Source: Rubrivivax sp.
Lineage (GTDB): Bacteria > Pseudomonadota > Gammaproteobacteria > Burkholderiales > Burkholderiaceae_C
DNA: 45,722 bases
Reading direction: 5' to 3'
Assembly (NCBI GenBank): GCA_027487905.1
Contig: JAIYCR010000024.1
Span: 1-45,722 of the forward strand
Below, one piece after another: positions 9,243-17,404 of the stretch. Every line of letters starts with the position of its first letter. The stretch's first letter is position 1. The notes beneath the pieces are model-generated. The model ran no database searches, was not told where the DNA came from, and saw only the letters and a list, made by a program, of their open reading frames with translations. Both the position numbers and the translations under genes were made by a program.

Positions 9243-10628
9243 ATGCACCTCCACATCCTCGGCATCTGCGGCACCTTCATGGGCGGCCTGGCCGCGCTCG
9301 CGCGGGAAGCCGGGCACCGCGTGACCGGCTGCGACGCGCAGGTCTACCCGCCGATGAGCGATCAGCTGCGCGAACTGGACATCGCCCTGATCGAGGGCTA
9401 CGACGCCGGGCAGCTCTCTCTGGCCCCCGACGTCTTCGTGGTGGGCAATGTGGTGAGCCGCGGCAACCCGCTGATGGAGGCCATCCTCGATGCCGGCCAT
9501 CGCTATGTCAGCGGCCCGCAGTGGCTGGCCGAGAACGTGCTGCAGGGCCGTCATGTACTCGCGGTGGCGGGCACCCATGGCAAGACGACCACCACCGCCA
9601 TGCTGGCCCGCATCCTGGACGCCGCCGGCCTGGAGCCGGGCTTCCTGGTGGGTGGCGTGCCGCTGGACTTCGGGGTGTCGGCGCGGGCGGGCCGCGCCGG
9701 CTCACCCTTCGTGATCGAGGCCGACGAGTACGACACCGCCTTCTTCGACAAGCGCAGCAAGTTCGTCCACTACCGGCCGCGCACCGCGGTGCTGAACAAC
9801 CTGGAGTTCGACCACGCCGACATCTTCGATGACCTGGGCGCCATCGAACGCCAGTTCCACCACCTGGTGCGCACCGTGCCCCGCAGTGGCCGGCTGGTGG
9901 TCAATGCCCGCGACGAGGCGCTGCAGCGGGTCCTGGCCCGCGGCGCCTGGAGCGAGGTGGTGCGCTTCGGTGCGCGCAAGGAGGAACCGGGTGCCTGGCG
10001 CGCGCGCGGCGAGCCGCACGCCTTCGACGTGCTGCGCGGCAACCTGAAGGCCGGCCGGGTCGACTGGTCGCTGCTGGGCGAACACAACCAGCTCAATGCG
10101 CTGGCTGCCCTGGCGGCGGCCGACCACTTGGGGGTGAGCGCGGAGCTCGCGGCGCGCGCACTGGGTGCGTTCAAGGGCGTGCGTCGCCGGCTGGAGCGCG
10201 TGGGCGAAGCCGGCGGCGTGCAGGTCTACGACGATTTCGCCCACCACCCGAGCGCCATCCGCACCACCGTGGACGGGCTGCGCCGTCGCCTGGAGGCGGG
10301 CCTGCAGGGCCGCGAGGCGCCGCGCATCCTCGCCGTCTTCGAGCCCCGCTCGAACACGATGAAGCTTGGCTCGATGAAGGCGCTGCTGCCCTGGGCGCTC
10401 GACGGCGCGGACCTGAGCTTCTGCCATGCCGCCGGCCTGGACTGGGATGCCGCGGAGGCGCTCGCGCCGCTGGGCGAGCGCGCCGTCGTGGCGGCCCATC
10501 TCGATGAGCTCGCCGCGCGCGTGCTGGCCGCGGCACGGCCGGGCGACCATGTGCTGTGCATGAGCAACGGCAGCTTCGGCGGACTGCCTGGCCGGCTGGT
10601 GCAGGCGCTGCAGGCGGCTGTCCGTTGA
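9243..10628 (+). CDS. mpl: UDP-N-acetylmuramate:L-alanyl-gamma-D-glutamyl-meso-DAP ligase
   Basis: Mpl recycles the murein tripeptide by joining it directly to UDP-MurNAc with ATP, bypassing MurC, MurD and MurE. The 461-residue protein has the N-terminal nucleotide-binding start 'HLHILGICGTFMGGLA', which is diagnostic for Mpl against MurC. The Mur ligase P-loop GTHGKTTTT is at 110-118, followed by 'IEADEYDTAFFDKRSKFVHY', also typical of Mpl, and 'DDFAHHPSAI' in the C-terminal domain. The ATG at 9243 has no Shine-Dalgarno sequence, but a TAGAAT hexamer ends six bases before it, so the mRNA may be leaderless. A YqiA-like esterase gene follows after 38 bases. Confidence 0.95.
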   Translation: MHLHILGICGTFMGGLAALAREAGHRVTGCDAQVYPPMSDQLRELDIALIEGYDAGQLSLAPDVFVVGNVVSRGNPLMEAILDAGHRYVSGPQWLAENVLQGRHVLAVAGTHGKTTTTAMLARILDAAGLEPGFLVGGVPLDFGVSARAGRAGSPFVIEADEYDTAFFDKRSKFVHYRPRTAVLNNLEFDHADIFDDLGAIERQFHHLVRTVPRSGRLVVNARDEALQRVLARGAWSEVVRFGARKEEPGAWRARGEPHAFDVLRGNLKAGRVDWSLLGEHNQLNALAALAAADHLGVSAELAARALGAFKGVRRRLERVGEAGGVQVYDDFAHHPSAIRTTVDGLRRRLEAGLQGREAPRILAVFEPRSNTMKLGSMKALLPWALDGADLSFCHAAGLDWDAAEALAPLGERAVVAAHLDELAARVLAAARPGDHVLCMSNGSFGGLPGRLVQALQAAVR

Positions 10629-10666
10629 ACCCCGACGGGTCGGATGCGACCAAGGCCCCACCCGTC

Positions 10667-11308
10667 ATGAGGCCCGCGCCCACCCACCTCGTCTACCTGC
10701 ACGGCTTCCGGTCGTCGCCGCAGTCGGCCAAGGCGCGTCAGGTGATGGCCTGGATGGCGCGCGAACGCGCCGATGTCCAGTGCTTCTGCCCTCAGCTGCC
10801 GCCGTCGCCGAGGCAGGCGATGGCCTTGGTGGAGGACCGCCTGCTGCAGTGGGCCAGGGCCTGGGAAGGCGGGCCGGCGGGCCTTGCGGCGCGGGTGGTG
10901 GTGATGGGCAGTTCGCTCGGCGGCTTCTACGCGACCCACCTGGCCGAGCGATTCGGCCTGCGGGCGGTGCTGCTCAACCCGGCGGTCGATCCGGCGCGCG
11001 ACCTGGCCGCCTACATCGGCGAGCAGCGGCAGTGGCATGGCGACGAGCGATTCTTCTTCGAGCCGCACTACGTGGACGAACTGCGCGCGCTGACCCACCC
11101 GGCCTGCAGCGCACCGGACCGGGTGATGGCCATCATCGCCACCGGTGACGAGGTGCTCGACTGGAACGAGATGCGCGACCGCTACCGCGATTCGCAGCTG
11201 CGCATCGTCACCGGCAGCGACCACGCGCTGAGCGACTTCGCCGAGCATCTGGGCGCGGCGCTGGATTTCCTCGGCTTGTGGCCGGCGGGCGCGCCGCTCA
11301 CCAGTTGA
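10667..11308 (+). CDS. YqiA/YcfP-like alpha/beta-hydrolase esterase
   Basis: This 213-residue protein belongs to the UPF0227 (YqiA/YcfP) group of small alpha/beta hydrolases. It begins with the oxyanion strand 'HLVYLHGFRSSPQSAKA' (about 5-22), has the nucleophile elbow GSSLGGFYA with Ser in the G-x-S-x-G motif near residue 80, an 'LNPAVDPARDL' segment, the acid 'IIATGDEVLDWNE' and a C-terminal 'GSDHAL' catalytic His. YqiA of E. coli hydrolyses short-chain esters in vitro; the physiological substrate is unknown. The ATG at 10667 matches the family's N-terminus. It follows mpl by 38 bases and probably shares its transcript. Its end overlaps the end of the convergent small membrane protein gene by 11 bases. 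Confidence 0.88.
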   Translation: MRPAPTHLVYLHGFRSSPQSAKARQVMAWMARERADVQCFCPQLPPSPRQAMALVEDRLLQWARAWEGGPAGLAARVVVMGSSLGGFYATHLAERFGLRAVLLNPAVDPARDLAAYIGEQRQWHGDERFFFEPHYVDELRALTHPACSAPDRVMAIIATGDEVLDWNEMRDRYRDSQLRIVTGSDHALSDFAEHLGAALDFLGLWPAGAPLTS

Positions 11309-11504
11309 TGAGGATCCACAGCACCCGGCCCCAGACCTCGATGTTGAACCAGAAGAGGATGGCCGCCCAGGCCCAGCGGCCGAAGATGCGGGCGCGCGGC
11401 ATCCAGTCGTCGTCGCCGCGGATCACATAGAGCGCGAAGAACAGGGCTGCCACGGCGCCCAGGCCTCCGGCCAGCAACACCATCAGGATTCGGAAGATCG
11501 TCAT
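11298..11504 (-). CDS. small two-helix membrane protein, hypothetical
   Basis: This is a 68-residue protein with a hydrophobic helix at about 4-28 and a second Trp-rich hydrophobic helix at about 44-66, separated by a charged loop with 'RGDDDWMPRAR'. The sequence is clearly membrane-type, and the hydrophobic pattern with acidic/basic loop supports a real gene. There is only a weak GAG-like ribosome binding site. It lies downstream of lpxC and another small membrane protein on the same strand, 134 bases after the latter, and its end overlaps the end of the convergent esterase gene. The function is unknown. Confidence 0.6.
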   Translation of the reverse strand: MTIFRILMVLLAGGLGAVAALFFALYVIRGDDDWMPRARIFGRWAWAAILFWFNIEVWGRVLWILINW

Positions 11505-11638
11505 CTCGGATCGGCCGCCGGGAGGCGGGCGGTCTGGGGATCGGACCTCGGGCCCAGGGGCCCCGAGGTAGCGGATTCACGGTTCGGACCGGCGGATGGG
11601 GAGCCGGCGTCGACCGCCGGCGCGTTCCGCCCGGCTGA

Positions 11639-11818
11639 TCACGCGATCATGCGCTCGAGCAGCAACACTGCAAAGAATCCAAGAGCCGCAATCACCGTCC
11701 ATTTCACCAGCGCAAGCCCCCAGTTCCGCCACCGCGTCTGTCCGGTGCCCAGGTACAGGGCGAAGCAAACCAGGGCCGCGATGAGCAGCAGGAAGACGGC
11801 GGCGCGGACGAAAGGCAT
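11639..11818 (-). CDS. 59-residue membrane protein downstream of lpxC
   Basis: This short frame encodes 59 residues: a hydrophobic helix at about 5-24 ('AAVFLLLIAALVCFALYLG'), a basic loop with 'GQTRWRNWG', and a second hydrophobic helix at about 36-54, ending with LLERMIA. The pattern of two helices with an Arg-rich turn is convincing for a small inner membrane protein. The ATG at 11816-11818 has no strong ribosome binding site. It starts 49 bases after the lpxC stop codon, so it is probably read from the lpxC transcript. I do not know a function. Confidence 0.6.
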   Translation of the reverse strand: MPFVRAAVFLLLIAALVCFALYLGTGQTRWRNWGLALVKWTVIAALGFFAVLLLERMIA

Positions 11819-11867
11819 GGACCGGAGCGGGGGGGCTGGCGCTGGCGGCGGGTCGGCGACAGCGCGG

Positions 11868-12803
11868 CTACCAGGCGGGCGGCGGTTCGCCGAAGCCCGG
11901 GGGTGCGAGCGAGGCGTCGTCGAACTGGACGATGTCCCAGGCCTTCGGCCGCTCCAGCAGCGCGCGCAGCAGCCGGTTGTTCATCGCATGCCCCGAGCGG
12001 AAGGCGGTGTAGGCCGCCAGCAGCGGCCGCCCGGCGAGGTAGAGGTCGCCGATGGCGTCCAGGATCTTGTGCTTGACGAACTCGTCGTCATAGCGGAGGC
12101 CTCCGGCATTGAGCACCCGGGTGTCGTCCAGCACGATGGCGTTGTCCATGCTGCCGCCCAGGCCCAGACCGCGCGAGCGCATGGCCTCCACGTCCTTGGT
12201 GAAGCCGAAGGTGCGGGCCCGGGCGATCTCCCGGGGGTAGCGGCCCGAACCCATGTCGAAGCTCACCCGCTGGCCGGTCTGGTTGACGGCCGGGTGGTCG
12301 AAGTCGATCTCGAAGGCGAGGGTGTAGCCGTGGTGGGGTTCCAGCCGGGCCCATTTGAGCGAGCGTCCCTCGCCTTCGCGCACCTCCACCGCCTCGAGCA
12401 CGCGGATGAAGCGGCGCGAGCGAGCCTGGGACTGAAGCCCGGCGCTTTGCAGCAGGTAGACGAAGCTGGCGGCCGAGCCGTCGAGGATGGGCACCTCCTC
12501 GGCGGTGATGTCGATCAGCAGGTTGTCGATGCCCAGGCCGGCGCAGGCCGACATCAGGTGCTCCACCGTGTTCACCTTCGCCCCATCGGGCTGGCCGCCG
12601 GCCGACAGCGTGGAGGCCAGCCGGGTGTCGGTGACCGATGCCGCGTCGACGGCGATCAGGGGCGCTCCGGCCAGGTCCACCCGTCGGAAGACGATGCCGT
12701 GGTCCTCGGGCGCCGGGCGCAGCGTGAGCTCCACCCGCTGGCCGGTGTGCAGGCCCACGCCGACGGCGCGGGTCGGGGTCTTCAGGGTCGTCTGGGCCAG
12801 CAT
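11868..12803 (-). CDS. lpxC: UDP-3-O-acyl-N-acetylglucosamine deacetylase
   Basis: LpxC catalyses the committed step of lipid A synthesis, removing the N-acetyl group of UDP-3-O-acyl-GlcNAc with a zinc ion. The 311-residue product has all zinc ligands: H82 in NTVEHLMSA, and H245 and D249 in the [13 protein letters not shown] block. The general acid-base His (H272) is in [11 protein letters not shown]. The N-terminal '[13 protein letters not shown]' is also typical. The ATG at 12803 fits the family, which starts 'MLAQTTLK'-like; longer forms would run back into ftsZ. It is the last conserved gene of the dcw cluster, 47 bases after ftsZ. A TAGAAT hexamer ends seven bases before the start codon, and there is no good Shine-Dalgarno sequence. 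Confidence 0.97.
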   Translation of the reverse strand: MLAQTTLKTPTRAVGVGLHTGQRVELTLRPAPEDHGIVFRRVDLAGAPLIAVDAASVTDTRLASTLSAGGQPDGAKVNTVEHLMSACAGLGIDNLLIDITAEEVPILDGSAASFVYLLQSAGLQSQARSRRFIRVLEAVEVREGEGRSLKWARLEPHHGYTLAFEIDFDHPAVNQTGQRVSFDMGSGRYPREIARARTFGFTKDVEAMRSRGLGLGGSMDNAIVLDDTRVLNAGGLRYDDEFVKHKILDAIGDLYLAGRPLLAAYTAFRSGHAMNNRLLRALLERPKAWDIVQFDDASLAPPGFGEPPPAW

Positions 12804-12810
12804 CGCGTCG

Positions 12811-12816
12811 ATTCTA
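12811..12816 (-). promoter_or_regulatory. candidate -10 box of lpxC (possible leaderless start)
   Basis: On the minus strand TAGAAT ends seven bases before the lpxC ATG. Transcription would start at about the first base of the start codon. No recognisable -35 box lies at 17 bases; the region there is a GC-rich hairpin. Confidence 0.35.
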
Positions 12817-12823
12817 GAGAGCG

Positions 12824-12842
12824 CCCCGGCGCGAGGCCGGGG
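12824..12842 (-). terminator. hairpin between ftsZ and lpxC
   Basis: A perfect 7-bp stem (CCCCGGC / GCCGGGG) with a 5-base loop begins nine bases after the ftsZ stop codon. No U-tract follows it, so it may be a weak or partial terminator, or an mRNA-stabilising 3' structure, rather than a full intrinsic terminator. Confidence 0.4.
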
Positions 12843-12850
12843 CACGTCCC

Positions 12851-14086
12851 TCAGTCCGCCTGCCGGCGCAGGAAGGCGGGAATCTCGATCTCCTCCATCC
12901 CGTTGCTGGCCAGTGCATCGACCTTGGCAGCGGCCGTGCGGGTGCGCCACACGCTGGGGGTGTTCAGGCCCTCGTAGCTCTGCTGCGGCGCGTGGTGGCC
13001 CAGCGTGCCGCCCGGATGGCCGCCGCCCATGCTCATGGGCTGCGGCGCCACCTGGTTGAGGATGGGCAGGTTGTCGGTGCCGGTGCGAACCGTGCTGTGC
13101 ACCACCGAGATGGGCGGCTGCTGGGTGCGGCGCGCCGGACTCAGGCCGGTGGCGATCACCGTCACCCGCAGCTGGTCGCCCAGGCTCTCGTCGTAGGCCG
13201 TGCCGTAGATCACGTGCGCATCATCGGCCGCATAGCGGCGGATGGTGTTCATCGCGTTCTTGCTCTCCGACAGCTTGAAGGTTCCCTTGGCCGCCGCGAT
13301 CAGCACCAGCACGCCGCGCGCGCCGGACAGGTCGATGCCTTCGAGCAGCGGGCAGGCCACCGCGGCTTCGGCCGCCTTGGTGGCGCGGTCCGGGCCGCCG
13401 GCCTGGGCGGTGCCCATCATCGCCTTGCCCGGCTCGCTCATCACCGTCTTGACGTCCTCGAAGTCGACGTTGACGAGACCGGGCACGTGGATGATGTCGC
13501 TGATGCCGCCCACGGCGTTCTTCAGCACGTCGTTGGCCTGCGCGAAGGCCTGCTCCTGGGTGATGTCGTCGCCCAGGACGTCCAGCAGCTTCTCGTTGAG
13601 GATGACGATCAGCGAGTCGACGTTGGCCTCGAGCTCGGCGGTGCCGAGGTCGGCCTGCTTGGCCCGGCGGGGGCCTTCGAACTCGAAGGGCTTGGTCACC
13701 ACGCCCACGGTCAGGATGCCCATTTCCTTGGCCACGCGGGCGATCACGGGCGCGGCGCCCGTGCCGGTGCCCCCGCCCATGCCGGCGGTGATGAACACCA
13801 TGTGCGCGCCCTCGATGGCCGAGCGGATGCGGTCCACCGCTTCCTCGGCGGCGCCGCGGCCCACCTCGGGCTTGCTGCCCGCGCCCAGGCCGGTCTTGCC
13901 CAGCTGCAGCAGCACGTTGGCCGTCGAGCGGTTCAGGGCCTGCGCATCGGTGTTGGCGGCGATGAACTCCACCCCCTGCACACCCTGGCCGATCATGTAT
14001 TCGACGGTGTTGCCGCCGCCGCCGCCCACGCCGATCACCTTGATCTGGGTGCCCTGGTCGAACTCTTCGATCATCTCGATGGCCAT
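12851..14086 (-). CDS. ftsZ: cell division protein FtsZ
   Basis: FtsZ is the tubulin-like GTPase that forms the Z ring. The 411-residue protein has the N-terminal '[17 protein letters not shown]' start, the tubulin signature GGGTGTG at 104-110, the synergy (T7) loop '[11 protein letters not shown]' near 210, a Gly/Pro/His/Gln-rich C-terminal linker from about 320 to 395, and the conserved C-terminal peptide '[10 protein letters not shown]' that binds FtsA and ZipA-like partners. The ATG at 14086 has an AGGAGA ribosome binding site; longer forms are not supported. It lies 202 bases after ftsA, the longest gap inside the cluster, so extra regulation of ftsZ in this leader is plausible. Confidence 0.98.
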   Translation of the reverse strand: MAIEMIEEFDQGTQIKVIGVGGGGGNTVEYMIGQGVQGVEFIAANTDAQALNRSTANVLLQLGKTGLGAGSKPEVGRGAAEEAVDRIRSAIEGAHMVFITAGMGGGTGTGAAPVIARVAKEMGILTVGVVTKPFEFEGPRRAKQADLGTAELEANVDSLIVILNEKLLDVLGDDITQEQAFAQANDVLKNAVGGISDIIHVPGLVNVDFEDVKTVMSEPGKAMMGTAQAGGPDRATKAAEAAVACPLLEGIDLSGARGVLVLIAAAKGTFKLSESKNAMNTIRRYAADDAHVIYGTAYDESLGDQLRVTVIATGLSPARRTQQPPISVVHSTVRTGTDNLPILNQVAPQPMSMGGGHPGGTLGHHAPQQSYEGLNTPSVWRTRTAAAKVDALASNGMEEIEIPAFLRRQAD

Positions 14087-14130
14087 GTCGCTTCTCCTGT
14101 TGAGGTCTTGATTCACTGTGCAGTTGCCTG

Positions 14131-14145
14131 GCCGCAGGGCGGCCG
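14131..14145 (-). other. hairpin in the ftsZ leader
   Basis: A perfect 6-bp inverted repeat (GGCCGC / GCGGCC) with a 3-base loop lies about 45 bases before the ftsZ start. A second 6-bp stem-loop is at 14233-14249, soon after the ftsA stop codon. I could not identify a convincing promoter in this 202-base gap. Confidence 0.35.
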
Positions 14146-14288
14146 TTCCGTGTGTTTGCCTGTCGCTCGCGCTGGCTGCGAAGGGGGGTCCGCAGGGTCC
14201 GATCGCCACGGTCGTCGCCGTCGTCGTCGGGCCGGGCGCTTGACGCCCGCTGCCGGGGGAGGTCCCGTGATGTGCATGGCCGCTTCCA

Positions 14289-15518
14289 TCAGAAGTTCCC
14301 CAGGATCCAGTCCTTGGCCCGGCCAAGGATGTTCTTCACCGAGCCGGCCTGCTGCGAGGCGCGAAAGCCCCGGGCCCGGCCGATGCGGGCTTCTTCCAGC
14401 AGACCCATCACGGTGGCCGCGCGCGGGCTGCCCACCATGTCGGCCAGCGGGCCGGAGTAGGTGGGCACGCCCTTGCGCACGGGCTTGAGGAAGATGTCCT
14501 CGGCCAGCTCCACCATGCCGGGCATCAGCGCCGCACCGCCCGTGAGCACCACCCCGGAGGACAGCAGCTCCTCGCAGCCGCTGTCGCGGATCACCTGCTG
14601 CACCAGCGCGAAGATCTCCTCCACCCGCGGCTCGATGACGCCGGCGAGCGCCTGGCGGCCGAGCATGCGCGGCCCGCGGTCCCCGAGGCCGGGCACCTCC
14701 AGCGAATCGGCCGGGTCGGCCAGCAGCTGCTTGGCCACGCCCCACTCGACCTTGATCTCCTCGGCGTCCTTGGTGGGCGTGCGAAGCGCCATTGCGATGT
14801 CGCTGGTGATGAGGTCGCCGGCGATGGGGATGACCACCGTGTGGCGGATGGCCCCGTCGGTGAAGATGGCCACGTCGGTGGTGCCGGCACCGATGTCCAC
14901 CAGCGCCACGCCCAGTTGCTTCTCGTCCTCGGTGAGCACCGCGTGGCTGGACGCGCTCGGGTTGAGCACCAGCTGCTCCACTTCCAGGCCGCAGCGGCGC
15001 ACGCACTTGACGATGTTCTCCGCCGCGCTCTGCGCGCCGGTGACGATGTGCACCTTGACCTCCAGGCGCCCGCCGCTCATGCCGATGGGCTCGCGCACCT
15101 CGTGGCCGTCGATCACGAATTCCTGCGGCTCCACCAGCAGCAGCCGCTGGTCGTTCGGAATGTTGATCGCCTTGGCCGTCTCCACCACCCGACCCACGTC
15201 CACCGGCGTCACCTCCTTGTCGCGCACGATGACCATGCCGGTGGAGTTCATGCCGCGGATGTGGCTGCCGGTGATGCCGGTGTAGACCCGGGTGATCTTG
15301 CAGTCGGCCATCATTTCGGCCTCCTTCAAGGCCTGCTGGATGCTCTGCACCGTGGCGTCGATGTTCACCACCACGCCGCGCTTGAGGCCGTGCGACGGCG
15401 CGATGCCCAGCCCTGCGATGCGCAGCTCGCCGTCGGGCAGCACTTCAGCGACGACGGCCATCACCTTGGCGGTGCCGATGTCCAGTCCGACGACGAGATC
15501 CTTGTAGTCCTTGGGCAT
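14289..15518 (-). CDS. ftsA: cell division protein FtsA
   Basis: FtsA is the actin-like ATPase that tethers FtsZ to the inner membrane and recruits later division proteins. The 409-residue protein opens with the actin-fold phosphate 1 motif 'VVGLDIGTAKVMAVVAEV', has the phosphate 2 motif 'VALVDIGAGTTDVAIF' near residue 205, the adenosine motif 'GVVLTGGAALMPGMVELA' near 340, and a C-terminal amphipathic segment ('VKNILGRAKDWIL') that acts as membrane targeting helix. Length is usual for the family. The gene starts seven bases after ftsQ, indicating cotranscription. Confidence 0.98.
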   Translation of the reverse strand: MPKDYKDLVVGLDIGTAKVMAVVAEVLPDGELRIAGLGIAPSHGLKRGVVVNIDATVQSIQQALKEAEMMADCKITRVYTGITGSHIRGMNSTGMVIVRDKEVTPVDVGRVVETAKAINIPNDQRLLLVEPQEFVIDGHEVREPIGMSGGRLEVKVHIVTGAQSAAENIVKCVRRCGLEVEQLVLNPSASSHAVLTEDEKQLGVALVDIGAGTTDVAIFTDGAIRHTVVIPIAGDLITSDIAMALRTPTKDAEEIKVEWGVAKQLLADPADSLEVPGLGDRGPRMLGRQALAGVIEPRVEEIFALVQQVIRDSGCEELLSSGVVLTGGAALMPGMVELAEDIFLKPVRKGVPTYSGPLADMVGSPRAATVMGLLEEARIGRARGFRASQQAGSVKNILGRAKDWILGNF

Positions 15519-15525
15519 GGTGGTT

Positions 15526-16386
15526 TCAGCGGTTGGGTGCGGCCGCCCGGGGGGCGGCAGGACGCGCCGGTGCGCGGGGAGGGCCCTTGGACGGGTTGGG
15601 GTCGGTGGTCACGCCGGCCAGCCGCAGCGCATAGCCGTCGCGGTGGCGCAGGTCGGCGTACAGCAAGGGGCCGGCGAAGCGGGCGGTGATCTGGGGCAGG
15701 GTCTGCACGAAACGGGCGGCGCGCTCGAGCACCTGGGTGTCCTCGCCGCGGCCGAGCTCGATGCGCGCGCCGGTGTCCAGCTTCATCGACCACGAGCCCC
15801 GGCTGGACAGCGTGAGCTCCTCGATGCGGGCGTCCAGCCCCTCGGCCGCCTGGCCGAGCGCTCGGTAGAGGGTGAGCACCCGCGAGGCGCTGCCCTCGGG
15901 GCCGGCCAGCGAGGGCAGGTCGTCCTCGACCGCGCCGATGTTGGCGTCGAACACCTCGCCCCGCGTGTTGACCAGACGGGTGGCATCGTCGGCGCTCCAC
16001 AGCGCCGCGGGCTGGTGCTCCTCGAGCGTCACGCGCAGCCGGTCGGGCCACACGCGCTGCACGCGGGCATGGCGCACCCAGGGCACGCTTTCGAAGTGGC
16101 GCGCCGCCTGCTGCAGGTCCAGCGTGAAGAAGTTGCCCTGCAGCCGCGGCACGACGGCCTGCCTCAGGGCGGCCGGCGCCAGGCGCTGCACATCGCCCCG
16201 AAGCTCGATGGCGCGCAGCTGGAACATCGGCCGCTGAACCGCCCAGGACAGCGCCGCGCCCAGCACGAGCAAGGCCCCCAGCACGGCCAGGGCGTGGGCG
16301 AGCGCCAGCATCGAGCGCACGTCGCCCGGCAGCTCGACCGCGCTGGCGGCGGTCGGGGTGCGGTGCAGCATGGTGGGCGTGCGCAT
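15526..16386 (-). CDS. ftsQ: cell division protein FtsQ
   Basis: FtsQ is the bitopic scaffold of the FtsQLB complex that links early and late division proteins. The 286-residue protein has a cytoplasmic N-terminus of about 25 residues, one transmembrane helix at about 28-50 ('LAHALAVLGALLVLGAALSW'), then the POTRA domain ('FQLRAIELRGDVQRL', about 55-125) and the beta domain ('VPWVRHARVQRVWPDRLRVTLEEHQPAALW'). The C-terminal 25 residues are Pro/Ala-rich and probably disordered. The ATG at 16386 has a weak ribosome binding site; an ATG five codons later is an alternative. It lies 22 bases after ddlB and seven bases before ftsA. Confidence 0.95.
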   Translation of the reverse strand: MRTPTMLHRTPTAASAVELPGDVRSMLALAHALAVLGALLVLGAALSWAVQRPMFQLRAIELRGDVQRLAPAALRQAVVPRLQGNFFTLDLQQAARHFESVPWVRHARVQRVWPDRLRVTLEEHQPAALWSADDATRLVNTRGEVFDANIGAVEDDLPSLAGPEGSASRVLTLYRALGQAAEGLDARIEELTLSSRGSWSMKLDTGARIELGRGEDTQVLERAARFVQTLPQITARFAGPLLYADLRHRDGYALRLAGVTTDPNPSKGPPRAPARPAAPRAAAPNR

Positions 16387-16408
16387 GGGGGTCTCGTCGT
16401 TCCCGGGC

Positions 16409-17404
16409 TCAGCGGTCCAGCGTCGCCTGGGCGAGCAGGTGCAGGCACAGCTGCTCGTAGCCGATGCCGGCGGCGCGTGCCGCCATGGGCACCAGCGAGT
16501 GGCTGGTCATGCCCGGCGAGGTGTTCATCTCGAGCAGGAAGGGCTGGCGGTCGCGGCCGCGGATCATCAGGTCCGCACGCCCCCAGCCCCGGCAGCCCAG
16601 GGCCCGATAGGCCGCCACGGCCAGGCGCTGCACCTCGACTTCCTCATCCGGCGGCAGCGCCTGCGGCACCACGTAGGTGGTGACATCGGTGAAGTACTTG
16701 TTCTCGTAGTCGTAGCCGCCTGCGGCAGGCGGCACGATCCGCACCACCGGCAGGGCGTGGGCGGACTCTCCTTCGCCGAGGACGGCGCAGGTCACCTCGT
16801 CGCCCTCGATGCATTCCTCGCACAGCACGTCCGCGTCGTGTCGGGCCGCAGCCGCCACGGCGCTGTGCATCTCGCTGTAGCCGCTCACCCGGGTGACGCC
16901 GATGGAGCTGCCCTCGCGCGCGGGCTTGACGATCAGCGGCAGGCCCAGGACGTCGGGCACGGTGCGGGTGTGTTCGGGGTCGTGGGCCAGGGCCCCGAGC
17001 ACGACTTCGGCCGGCAGCGGCAGGCCGTGGGTGCGCCAGATGCGCTTGGTCATCACCTTGTCCATGGCCAGCGCGCTGGCCAGCACCCCCGAGCCGGTGT
17101 AGGGGATGCGCAGCATCTCCAGCGCTCCCTGCACGGTGCCGTCCTCGCCTCGGCGTCCGTGCAGCGCGATGAAGCAGCGGGAAAAGCCCTGCGCGGCCAG
17201 ATCGCCCAGCGGTCGCTGGGCCGGGTCGAAGGCATAGGCTTCCACGCCTTCGCTCTGCAAGGCGCGCAGCACCCCGGCACCCGACAGCAGGGAGATCTCG
17301 CGCTCGGCGGAGTCGCCGCCCATCAGCACGGCCACCTTGCCCAGCGCGCGCATCTCCGCGGCGCTGAAGGGCCGCAGGGCGTCGTCGATGCGGTCGGTGT
17401 TCAT
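16409..17404 (-). CDS. ddlB: D-alanine--D-alanine ligase
   Basis: Ddl joins two D-alanines with ATP for addition to the UDP-MurNAc tripeptide by MurF. The 331-residue protein is an ATP-grasp enzyme. It has '[19 protein letters not shown]' near residue 25 (catalytic Glu), '[15 protein letters not shown]' (ATP and substrate lid), '[14 protein letters not shown]' (omega loop) and '[15 protein letters not shown]' (Mg2+ ligands Glu and Asn) near residue 290. The ATG shares four bases (ATGA) with the murC stop. A second ATG 17 codons later, before '[10 protein letters not shown]', is an alternative start. Confidence 0.97.
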   Translation of the reverse strand: MNTDRIDDALRPFSAAEMRALGKVAVLMGGDSAEREISLLSGAGVLRALQSEGVEAYAFDPAQRPLGDLAAQGFSRCFIALHGRRGEDGTVQGALEMLRIPYTGSGVLASALAMDKVMTKRIWRTHGLPLPAEVVLGALAHDPEHTRTVPDVLGLPLIVKPAREGSSIGVTRVSGYSEMHSAVAAAARHDADVLCEECIEGDEVTCAVLGEGESAHALPVVRIVPPAAGGYDYENKYFTDVTTYVVPQALPPDEEVEVQRLAVAAYRALGCRGWGRADLMIRGRDRQPFLLEMNTSPGMTSHSLVPMAARAAGIGYEQLCLHLLAQATLDR

